NCBI GenBank assembly: GCA_949289625.1
Contig: CASEPH010000096.1
Span: forward strand, 1-5,221
Direction of reading: 5' to 3'
From: an uncultured Clostridia bacterium
GTDB lineage: Bacteria > Bacillota_A > Clostridia > Oscillospirales > Oscillospiraceae
Length of the DNA stretch: 5,221 bases
In this document: in pieces, positions 1 to 4,880 of the stretch
Position numbering within the stretch: the first letter of the stretch is position 1
Layout: each line of letters opens with the position of its first letter
Notes under the pieces: model-generated
Told to the model about the DNA's origin: nothing
Database searches by the model: none
What the model saw: only the letters and a program-made list of their open reading frames with translations
Position numbers and translations under genes: made by a program

Positions 1-307
1 CTGCATCGGTCTGATCAAAGGATACGGCTGGCTGGACACGGACTCCATGACGATCCGATACGGCACCAACGGGATGCCGGACATCGGTGCGGACGCGATG
101 TACCGCAACGCCTCCGTCAAGGGGACCATCGGCACCATCCCAGAGACGCCGGGCTTGGCCGTCTGGAAGAGCGGCCACATCGGCGTGTACATTGGAAATG
201 GAGAGGTCATCGAAGCCATGGGCACCCACTACGGTGTGGTCAAGACCCAGCTGGCAGACAGGAACTGGACCGCCTGGCTGGAGATCCCGTACATTCAGTA
301 CGACTGA
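1..307 (+). CDS. NlpC/P60 (C40) cell-wall peptidase, C-terminal part
   Basis: The reading frame is open from base 2 and ends at TGA 305-307; the true start lies before the window. The first full codon is Cys in the string CIGLIKGYGW, which matches the catalytic-Cys block of NlpC/P60 (C40) peptidases, usually DC(S/I)GL. The catalytic His block follows as SGHIGVYIG (His codon 176-178), then VIEAMGTHYGVV, where family members carry the third polar residue. The ending, WLEIPYIQY, is also typical of gut Firmicute members that I recall. Known of the family: these enzymes hydrolyse peptidoglycan stem peptides outside the membrane. In conjugative elements they open the wall for the type IV secretion channel; closely similar proteins also serve as phage endolysins. 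The transfer genes downstream favour the conjugation role (inference). The N-terminal domains cannot be seen. Confidence 0.85.
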   Translation, partial: CIGLIKGYGWLDTDSMTIRYGTNGMPDIGADAMYRNASVKGTIGTIPETPGLAVWKSGHIGVYIGNGEVIEAMGTHYGVVKTQLADRNWTAWLEIPYIQYD

Positions 308-313
308 GGAGGG
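306..313 (+). promoter_or_regulatory. Ribosome binding site for the 322-798 gene
   Basis: GAGGAGGG overlaps the TGA stop of the NlpC/P60 gene and sits 8 bases before ATG 322. It fixes that start and suggests the two genes are co-transcribed. Confidence 0.75.
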
Positions 314-321
314 ACAGAGAT

Positions 322-798
322 ATGAGAAAGAGTTGGTTTATAATCCAAGGAACGGATGACATAGGCTGTTATGAGTGCTCCCATAGCTGGGAGGTATCAG
401 ATGTGGCTGGGATGCTCTCCAGGGCAATCGATAAGGAGAACTACAATCTGTGCTCCCTGGAACAGGGGCTGGACAGAGCTGTGGAGAAGATTACGAAAGA
501 GGAGTACGATCAGGTCCGGGACTGGTTCTATCGTTCTGGCGGATCGGGGATGTTGGTGCATCTTGACTTTCCCAATGACCGCTGCGTGATCTCCACGCAC
601 CGCCCCAGAAAAAACGAGATTACGGTGACCAGTGGAATGATCTCCCGCCTAGCCGGCATCTATGATCAGGCTCTGGATCAGAGCGGACTGCTGGATCAGA
701 ATGCGTTCCTGGAGGGGATCGCAAGACACTATTCCGTGCGAACGATCCAGGCAGAGCCGAGGGAGTGCATATCCGGAATGGGCATGACGATGAAATAA
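322..798 (+). CDS. Unrecognised 158-aa protein
   Basis: I do not recognise this family. The start is well supported by a strong GAGGAGGG site 8 bases upstream, and the gene sits 14 bases after the NlpC/P60 stop and about 20 bases before the DUF6103-like gene, so it is probably in one operon with them. The 158-aa product has no signal peptide or membrane segment and looks soluble and cytoplasmic. Near the N terminus it has a CxxC pair with a nearby His (C16, C19, H21, in GCYECSH); one pair alone is weak evidence for metal binding. The middle is acidic and helical (about residues 45-70, with KITKEEYDQVRDWFY). The stretch LVHLDFPNDRCVIST (about 78-92) looks like two beta strands. It may be an element-specific accessory protein, but no function can be assigned from the sequence. 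Confidence 0.75.
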   Translation: MRKSWFIIQGTDDIGCYECSHSWEVSDVAGMLSRAIDKENYNLCSLEQGLDRAVEKITKEEYDQVRDWFYRSGGSGMLVHLDFPNDRCVISTHRPRKNEITVTSGMISRLAGIYDQALDQSGLLDQNAFLEGIARHYSVRTIQAEPRECISGMGMTMK

Positions 799-819
799 GA
801 GCGAGGGATGGTGAGTGAG

Positions 820-1116
820 ATGGCAAAGATCGAGATCACGCTGACCTTTGACAGTGAGAAGATGGACGCGCTGGAATACGCGCTCCGGAAGGAGCGGACC
901 ACCGTCCAGAAGCAGATGGACGAAGCTCTTCGGCAGCTCTACGAGACAAAGGTTCCGGAGGCGGTGCGGGACTACCTGGACAACAAGAACAAGCCCATGC
1001 CGCCGAAAAGACCACCCCGGCATACCAAAGCTGCCGATCTTGCTGAGAAGAAGCGAGACTCAGAGGTACAGGTGGACGAGGCCCATCGAGTCGGACCAGT
1101 CCGAGAGGGTCAATAG
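820..1116 (+). CDS. DUF6103-like small protein
   Basis: This 98-aa product opens with a short beta segment (KIEITLTFDSEK), then a helical block (MDALEYALRKE, TTVQKQMDEALRQLYETKVPEAVRDYL). A Pro/Lys/Arg-rich, probably disordered tail follows from about residue 56. The pattern of strand, helix, QLYE and VPEAVRDY matches the small DUF6103 proteins that recur beside relaxase genes in clostridial conjugative elements (family recall). The biochemical role is unknown. The strand-helix-helix shape resembles ribbon-helix-helix DNA binders, so a role in relaxosome assembly or local repression is possible (inference). ATG 820 is preferred to the in-frame ATG 808 because the GCGAGGG site at 801-807 abuts ATG 808, leaving no spacing, and because family members begin close to the MAKIEI block. 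Confidence 0.7.
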   Translation: MAKIEITLTFDSEKMDALEYALRKERTTVQKQMDEALRQLYETKVPEAVRDYLDNKNKPMPPKRPPRHTKAADLAEKKRDSEVQVDEAHRVGPVREGQ

Positions 1117-1183
1117 CTCTCAGAAAAGCTTATCGCCGGTGAATGGGAAATTTGGAGTTGACCGAAAAAAGTACGAGGATAAA

Positions 1184-1211
1184 GGACCGCCGTGGTGTGC
1201 CCCGGCGGTCC
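1184..1211 (+). repeat. Inverted repeat, 9-bp perfect stem
   Basis: GGACCGCCG at 1184-1192 pairs perfectly with CGGCGGTCC at 1203-1211 across a 10-base loop. It lies 4 bases before a second hairpin. No T-run follows, so it is not a terminator by itself. It may be a protein-binding dyad or part of oriT. Confidence 0.7.
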
Positions 1212-1215
1212 GGCC

Positions 1216-1242
1216 ACAAAGCCCCGCACTGCGGGGCTTTGT
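1216..1242 (+). terminator. Terminator-like hairpin, 12-bp perfect stem
   Basis: ACAAAGCCCCGC (1216-1227) and GCGGGGCTTTGT (1231-1242) form a perfect 12-bp stem around a 3-base ACT loop. The A-run before and T-run after the GC core are inside the stem, the form of a bidirectional intrinsic terminator. It probably ends the transcript of the NlpC/P60 to DUF6103 genes. The T-run is short (TTTGT) and is followed by CACCAGGGG, so termination may be incomplete. The structure could instead belong to oriT. Confidence 0.6.
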
Positions 1243-1269
1243 CACCAGGGGACCACCGCCGTCGGTTTT

Positions 1270-1289
1270 CGGAGTTTCTCAAAATTCCG
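1270..1289 (+). repeat. Hairpin within candidate oriT
   Basis: CGGAGTTT (1270-1277) pairs with AAATTCCG (1282-1289) around a CTCA loop, giving 8 pairs with one G-T wobble. An outer arm, ACCACCGC at 1252-1259 against GCAGTGGT at 1289-1296, pairs at 7 of 8 positions and shares base 1289 with the inner stem. No T-run follows, so termination is unlikely. Such nested, imperfect dyads are usual next to relaxase nick sites. Confidence 0.6.
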
Positions 1290-1368
1290 CAGTGGTGGTT
1301 TCACGGAATGCCGGTGTATCAAGGGGTTCCGCCCTGCTTCACCGCCGTATTGGACAATTGGAGGGAAT

Positions 1369-1806
1369 ATGGAACAAGAGAACAGAGCAAAGATCACCGT
1401 CTGGCTGAAGCCGGATATCGTGCAGCGCATGGACGGATGGCTCAAAGCGGACAACTGCAAAAGCCGTGGGGAGTTCACGGAGAAGGCCCTCCGGTTCTAC
1501 ATGGGATACCTTGCAACTGAGGACACATCGGTGTTCCTCTCCCGCACCCTGGTGGACACCCTTCAGGGGATCGTGGCGGACAGCCACAACCGCCTGCGCT
1601 CCATGATATTCAAGTGGTGCGTGGAGCTGAACATGATGGGCCACACCATCGCTGCCCACTTCCGGGCAGACCCCATCAACCGCAGAGAGCTGCGGGCCTA
1701 TGCCGTGGATGAAGTGCGGCGAACCAACGGCCAGATCAGCTTCGACAGGGCGCTGGATCAGCAGCGCCGGTTCCCGGATGAACCGGGTGACCTGTTCGAA
1801 GTATGA
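1369..1806 (+). CDS. Ribbon-helix-helix relaxosome accessory protein (MobC-like role)
   Basis: The start at ATG 1369 is set by TTGGAGGG ending 3 bases upstream, which is close but strong; the frame is open further up to 1192, but that stretch is the hairpin region. The 145-aa product has an N-terminal segment (residues about 6-48) with the ribbon-helix-helix pattern: strand KITVWL, helix DIVQRMDGWLKA, turn and second helix SRGEFTEKALRFYMGYL. RHH proteins bind DNA as dimers through the paired strands. The rest (50-145) is mostly helical and unassigned; it contains ADSHNRLRSMIFKWCVEL and ends in a charged tail. The stop overlaps the relaxase start (ATGA at 1803-1806), implying translational coupling. 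Placed between the candidate oriT and the relaxase, it probably binds oriT and loads or guides the relaxase, and may repress its own operon. No family name is claimed. Confidence 0.75.
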   Translation: MEQENRAKITVWLKPDIVQRMDGWLKADNCKSRGEFTEKALRFYMGYLATEDTSVFLSRTLVDTLQGIVADSHNRLRSMIFKWCVELNMMGHTIAAHFRADPINRRELRAYAVDEVRRTNGQISFDRALDQQRRFPDEPGDLFEV

Positions 1807-3311
1807 GCAGGCTCCGTTTCATGTCACCGTATCTCAAGGGCGGAGGCGGCAGCAGCACAAAGATGGTAAACCGTATGCAGTACTTCGCCACCCGGCCCGG
1901 CGTGGAAGTGCTCCGGGAGGCGCCGGATGATCTGCCGGCCACGAAAAAACAGCAGACCTACATCCGGCGGCTGCTGCGCTCCTTCCCGGAAGCGAAGGAG
2001 TTGCTGGAATACGAGGACTATCTGAAAAAGCCAACGCAACTGTCAGCATCAGAGTTCATCCAGCAGGCCCGGGAGAATTTCGTGGACCCAATGAGTCAGC
2101 GGGAGAACTATCTGGACTACGTGTCCCACCGCCCCGGTGTGGAACTGCGGGGAGAGCACGGTCTCTGGACCAGCGGGGGCAAGGTAGAAAATCTAGCCCA
2201 GGCAGTCCGGGAGGTGGCGGAGCACACCGGCGTCCACACGTTGCCGGTGGTGGCCATCCGCCGGCAGGACGCGGAGCGGCTGGGCTATGACAGCGCGGAG
2301 AACTGGCGGGCACTGGTAAGCGCCTGCCTCTGCGACATCGCCCAGGGCTACAAGATCCACCCGGATCACCTGCGGTGGTACGCCGCCTTCCACAGGAAGG
2401 AGCGAAGCGTCCACATCCACATGGTGATTTTCTCCTCGGATCCCAAGGAAGGATATCTCACCAAGGACGGCATCCGGCAGGTGAAGTCTGCCTTCGCCCG
2501 GCGGATCTTCCAGCAGGACCTGATGCACGTTTATGAACAGAAGACAGAGTACCGCAGCCATCTGCAACAGGATGCGGCGGAAGCCATGGGGGAGCTGATC
2601 CGGCAGATGCGGGAAGGGACCCTGGAGAATCCCCAGCTGGAACAGCAGATGGTGGAACTGGCACGGCGCCTGCAAACCGTCAGAGGGAAAAAGGTCTACG
2701 GCTACCTGCCGCCGGAGGTAAAGCTGATGGTGGATGGGATCGTGGATGCGCTGGCTGCTGATGAGCGGGTGGCAGAAGCCTACGACCTCTGGAACGAGAT
2801 GCGGGAGGCCATCTGCCGGACCTACTCTGAGCACCTGCCGGAGCGACAGCCCCTGTCCAAGCAGAAAGAGTTCAAGCCGGTGCGCAACATGGTGATCCGG
2901 GAGGCATTGCTGCTGGGTCAGCAGGAAGTGAGTATCGCAGAAGAGTCGGAGGGAGGGAGTGACATAGCCCCACCCCAACCGGCGGCTGGCACCGCGATAG
3001 ATGAAGTGGATAGGGTATATCACCAGGAGAAGGGGCACCAGGAGGCGGCAGAACAAAGCACAGCTCATAATGCAGAATACATAGATCATAATACCCGGCC
3101 ATCACCGGAGCACAGCCTGCTTCCGGCAGCGCAGGCCGTCTCAAAACTCTTTTATCACATGAGCCGGATCTTCGAGGACAACTGCAAGACAGACGCCATG
3201 CACCGCGGCCTGCAGATCGACCGGAAACGCCGGCAGCAGCTCCGGGAGCGGCGGCTGGCTATGGGACACAAGCCGGATGACCATGAGAATGAGGAGATCA
3301 GGCTCCAGTAA
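1803..3311 (+). CDS. MobP3-type relaxase
   Basis: A relaxase nicks one strand at oriT, stays joined to the 5' end through a Tyr, and is piloted into the recipient through the type IV channel. This 502-aa protein shows the MobP3 layout known from clostridial elements. There is an N-terminal YFATRPGVE block (27-35), a second related block, NYLDYVSHRPGVE (102-114), then LGYDSAENWRALV (160-172) and the metal-binding block WYAAFH...HIHMVIFSSD (192-213) with H197, H204 and H206. GYLTKDGIRQVKSAFARRIF (217-236) follows. Tyr residues in the first two blocks (Y27, Y103, Y106) are the candidates for the nucleophile; I cannot say which. Residues about 255-375 are helical. About 376-440 is a low-complexity, acidic/His-rich linker, followed by a basic C terminus (472-485). 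Length is in the family range and the frame is intact. It begins in ATGA overlap with the accessory gene. Confidence 0.9.
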   Translation: MSRLRFMSPYLKGGGGSSTKMVNRMQYFATRPGVEVLREAPDDLPATKKQQTYIRRLLRSFPEAKELLEYEDYLKKPTQLSASEFIQQARENFVDPMSQRENYLDYVSHRPGVELRGEHGLWTSGGKVENLAQAVREVAEHTGVHTLPVVAIRRQDAERLGYDSAENWRALVSACLCDIAQGYKIHPDHLRWYAAFHRKERSVHIHMVIFSSDPKEGYLTKDGIRQVKSAFARRIFQQDLMHVYEQKTEYRSHLQQDAAEAMGELIRQMREGTLENPQLEQQMVELARRLQTVRGKKVYGYLPPEVKLMVDGIVDALAADERVAEAYDLWNEMREAICRTYSEHLPERQPLSKQKEFKPVRNMVIREALLLGQQEVSIAEESEGGSDIAPPQPAAGTAIDEVDRVYHQEKGHQEAAEQSTAHNAEYIDHNTRPSPEHSLLPAAQAVSKLFYHMSRIFEDNCKTDAMHRGLQIDRKRRQQLRERRLAMGHKPDDHENEEIRLQ

Positions 3312-3352
3312 AGCATAATTTTCAATCTAAAGAGCAATGGTCGAGTTTCTGC

Positions 3353-3381
3353 TGGACAGAGAAACGTGTATTGAGTATACT
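3353..3381 (+). promoter_or_regulatory. Sigma-A-type promoter for the MNT-HEPN gene
   Basis: TGGACA (3353-3358, 5 of 6 to TTGACA) is followed after exactly 17 bases by TATACT (3376-3381, 5 of 6 to TATAAT). The gene start lies 46 bases after the -10. It is the clearest promoter in the window, and it gives the cargo gene transcription independent of the transfer operon. Confidence 0.75.
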
Positions 3382-3389
3382 ATAGTCAA
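3371..3389 (+). promoter_or_regulatory. Operator-like dyad over the -10 element
   Basis: TTGAGTATACTATAGTCAA is a 19-base near-perfect palindrome centred on base 3380: the arms TTGA-TATA and TATA-TCAA are symmetric, with the only arm mismatch at 3375/3385. It covers the -10, so a bound dimer would block RNA polymerase. The obvious candidate ligand is the product of the downstream gene, since many toxin-antitoxin loci repress themselves, but neither MNT nor HEPN domains are standard DNA binders (inference). Confidence 0.5.
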
Positions 3390-3413
3390 CTGAGAAGGTT
3401 CGCCTGATCGATT

Positions 3414-3419
3414 AGGAGG
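3414..3419 (+). promoter_or_regulatory. Consensus ribosome binding site for MNT-HEPN
   Basis: AGGAGG ends 7 bases before ATG 3427 and 19 before the next in-frame ATG (3439), deciding the start in favour of 3427. Confidence 0.85.
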
Positions 3420-3426
3420 AGATTTC

Positions 3427-4098
3427 ATGGACGGAGCCATGGAAAACCTGTATCGAAAAATAGCTGCCATCGGACGAAGGTTCCGGGCAGAGCGTGTGGT
3501 GCTGTTCGGCTCCAGAGCCAGGGGGGACAACCGCTCCCGCAGTGACATTGATATCGCGGTTTTCGGAGCGTCCCCAGATGACTTGCCTGCATTTCGTGAG
3601 CAGCTGGACGAATTGCCGACCCTCCTGGAATTTGATCTGGTTTTTGTGACAGAGCAAACCGATCCAAAATTGGTGGCCAATATTGAACGGGATGGTGTGA
3701 TTTTAATGGACAAAATGCAGGAGAAGTATGAAAAGCTGGTCCAGGCCGTTCAACGATTGGATGAGGCCATCGCTGATTACGATCAGATGGGCCTGGATTC
3801 CATCCGCGATGGTGTCATCCAGAGATTTGAGTTCTGTGCGGAGCTGGCCTGGAAGACACTGCGAGAGTATTTGCTGGACCAGGGGTATACAGAGATCAAC
3901 AGCCCGAAGTCTGTGATGAAGCAGGCGTTTGCGGACGGTATTCTGGATCACGAAGAAGGCTGGCTCCACCTCCTGGATGCCCGCAATGAAACCTCGCATA
4001 TCTACGATGAAGTAACAGCCACAACTGTATTCGGAGATATCCGGACTGTGTACGATCCGCTCTTGAAAAACCTGATTCAGAAACTAGGGACAAAATAA
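3427..4098 (+). CDS. Fused MNT-HEPN protein (single-chain type VII toxin-antitoxin)
   Basis: The 223-aa protein joins two domains that are usually separate genes. Residues about 1-95 are a minimal nucleotidyltransferase: VVLFGSRARGD opens the motif GS-X10-DXD (G28, S29, D40, D42), and a third acidic residue sits in EFDLVF (D70). Residues about 97-223 are a HEPN domain of the HI0074 'nucleotidyltransferase substrate-binding' type: RFEFCAELAWKTLREYL (133-149) and DARNETSHIYDE, which holds RX4HXY (R186, H191, Y193). Known of the family: HEPN/HepT is an RNase toxin with catalytic R and H, and MNT/MntA silences it by transferring AMP to the Tyr of RX4HXY. Both halves keep all these residues, so both may be active and the modification would occur within or between chains (inference). 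The gene has its own promoter, dyad, RBS and terminator and lower G+C than the relaxase, suggesting acquired cargo. A role in element maintenance or defence is likely but unproven. Confidence 0.88.
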   Translation: MDGAMENLYRKIAAIGRRFRAERVVLFGSRARGDNRSRSDIDIAVFGASPDDLPAFREQLDELPTLLEFDLVFVTEQTDPKLVANIERDGVILMDKMQEKYEKLVQAVQRLDEAIADYDQMGLDSIRDGVIQRFEFCAELAWKTLREYLLDQGYTEINSPKSVMKQAFADGILDHEEGWLHLLDARNETSHIYDEVTATTVFGDIRTVYDPLLKNLIQKLGTK

Positions 4099-4126
4099 AT
4101 CTCAGCTTAATTTACGATCGATTTGG

Positions 4127-4168
4127 AAGCGCCCGTTCTCCATCTGGAGAGTGGGTGCTTTTTCTTTT
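4127..4168 (+). terminator. Rho-independent terminator after MNT-HEPN
   Basis: AAGCGCCCGTTCTCCA (4127-4142) pairs with TGGAGAGTGGGTGCTT (4145-4160) along its full length, with three G-T wobbles. The T-run TTTTTCTTTT occupies 4159-4168. Stem, GC content and T-run make this a strong intrinsic terminator. It ends only 9 bases before ATG 4178, so transcripts reaching the next genes must read through it; I see no convincing promoter between. Confidence 0.85.
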
Positions 4169-4177
4169 AGGGGTGAG

Positions 4178-4871
4178 ATGATCATAAAAGAATATATCCT
4201 ATTCAGTGACGAGCAAAAGCGCCGGGCCAATGCGGTGGATCTGGAGGATTACCTGCTCCGCCGGGGCGAGAAACTACTTCCCTCGGGCCGGGATAAGCGT
4301 CTAGCCTCAGATCACAGTGTGACCATCCGAGGCAGCAAGTGGTTCGACCATGATACGCAGCAGGGCGGCCACGCTATCGACTTCGTGCGGACGCACGACG
4401 GATGCTCCTTTCAGGAGGCAGTCGCAAAGCTGCTGGGCGGAGAACAAGGACAGGCTTTTCGATCTGCGTCGGAAAGAAACGCGGAACCACAGAAGCTCTT
4501 TGTGCTACCACTCCCCCACCACAATATGCGCCGGGTGTATGCCTACCTTATGAAGCAGCGGCACATCGACCGGGATATCATCACCCATTTCGCGCGGGCG
4601 GGAACGCTCTATGAGGATGCGAAATATCACAACGCCGTGTTCGTCGGAACAGATGAACACGGCGTTGCCCGTCACGCGCAGAAGCGCAGCACCAACAGTG
4701 GACCACGACAATGCGGGAGATTAGGGCTGCGAACGGATGGCGAAACAGATCTCCTCGGAGTTCGGTATTCCCACTCGTCGACTGGTCCCGGAGCAAAAGG
4801 ATTGGAATGAGGACCTCTGCGCCCTGTGGGAAGCCCCAAGGCGTCAGAGAATGGAGATGGAAATGAGGTGA
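4178..4871 (+). pseudogene. Broken DUF3991/TOPRIM protein gene
   Basis: From ATG 4178 (preceded by AGGGGTGAG) the frame encodes a good match to the N-terminal half of DUF3991/TOPRIM proteins of clostridial elements. It contains EYILFSDEQKRRANAVDLED, DHSVTIRGSKW, GGHAIDFVR, RVYAYLMKQRHID and HNAVFVGTDEHGVARHAQKR. Resemblance stops at STNS (codon 4697-4699). The true C terminus resumes at once in another frame: VDHDNAGD, a TAG stop (4722-4724), GCERMAKQISSEFG, then EQKDWNEDLCALWE, ending at TGA 4869-4871. DHD is the TOPRIM DxD motif and KDWNEDL a usual C-terminal block. The segment normally between, about 80-90 codons including the TOPRIM Glu motif, is missing. The original frame instead gives 36 meaningless residues to TGA 4808-4810. 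A deletion, a frame change and a nonsense codon together argue for real decay. Intact relatives are about 320 aa by recall and are primase-like proteins of unknown exact role in transfer. Confidence 0.82.
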
Positions 4872-4880
4872 AAATCTCAC

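Larger units (their letters stand above)
1186..1348 (+). repeat. Three direct copies of ACCGCCGT
   Basis: Exact copies of ACCGCCGT lie at 1186-1193, 1255-1262 and 1341-1348; the last two extend to CACCGCCGT. The partial inverse CGGCGGT lies at 1203-1209. The spacings (69 and 86 bases) are not equal, so these are not classical iterons, but they could be binding sites for the ribbon-helix-helix protein encoded immediately downstream (inference). Confidence 0.5.
1117..1368 (+). other. Noncoding, hairpin-rich region; candidate oriT
   Basis: This is 252 bases between the DUF6103-like gene and the relaxosome operon. The first 65 bases show nothing clear. From 1184 onward it holds three hairpins (1184-1211, 1216-1242, 1270-1289), an outer imperfect stem (1252-1259 with 1289-1296, 7 of 8 pairs), and three copies of ACCGCCGT (1186, 1255, 1341). 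Origins of transfer of MobP elements usually lie directly upstream of the accessory and relaxase genes and contain inverted repeats beside the nick site, so position and structure both fit. The nick site itself cannot be placed; the stretch about 1310-1340 (GGTGTATC, then AAGGGG and GCCCTGC) is the non-repeat segment I would look at first. The call is inference, and the region could also act partly as a terminator and leader. Confidence 0.45.
3406..4127. repeat. Direct repeat pair flanking the MNT-HEPN cassette
   Basis: GATCGATTAGGA (3406-3417) and GATCGATTTGGA (4116-4127) match at 11 of 12 positions, with the first 8 identical. One copy lies between the promoter and the start codon, the other just before the terminator stem. 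They could be the trace of an insertion or of homologous exchange. A chance match of this quality between two flanks of about 100 bases is uncommon but not excluded; by rough reasoning it would occur a few times in a hundred. Confidence 0.4.

Noticed and set aside
808..819. ATG 808 as start of the DUF6103-like gene
   Set aside because: The GAGGG site abuts this ATG with no spacing; ATG 820 fits the family start better. The difference is four residues and remains uncertain.
1158..1183. Possible promoter TTGACC with GATAAA before the candidate oriT
   Set aside because: The spacer is only 14 bases and the -10 is poor; not enough to list as a feature.
1304..1331. Inverted repeat CGGAA / TTCCG
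   Set aside because: Five base pairs with an 18-base loop is expected by chance in such sequence; kept only as part of the general oriT candidate.
1184..1350. CRISPR-like or iteron array reading of the ACCGCCGT copies
   Set aside because: Only three short copies with unequal spacing, and they partly lie in stems; no spacer-repeat pattern.
1192..1368. N-terminal extension of the ribbon-helix-helix gene by 59 codons
   Set aside because: The extension would translate the hairpin region, has no ribosome site at 1192, and a good site precedes ATG 1369.
848..1408. 186-codon + strand frame spanning the DUF6103-like gene and the hairpin region
   Set aside because: It is Arg/Trp/Pro-rich, has no family resemblance, crosses noncoding hairpins and overlaps two better supported genes.
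2193..3089. Long open frame on the - strand (298 codons) inside the relaxase gene
   Set aside because: It is antisense to a clearly conserved relaxase, has a Leu/His/Pro-heavy composition typical of the complement of a GC-rich gene, and shows no recognisable motif.
4151..4177. GTG 4151 as start of the DUF3991 gene
   Set aside because: It lies inside the terminator stem and T-run; ATG 4178 has AGGGGTGAG before it and matches where homologs begin.
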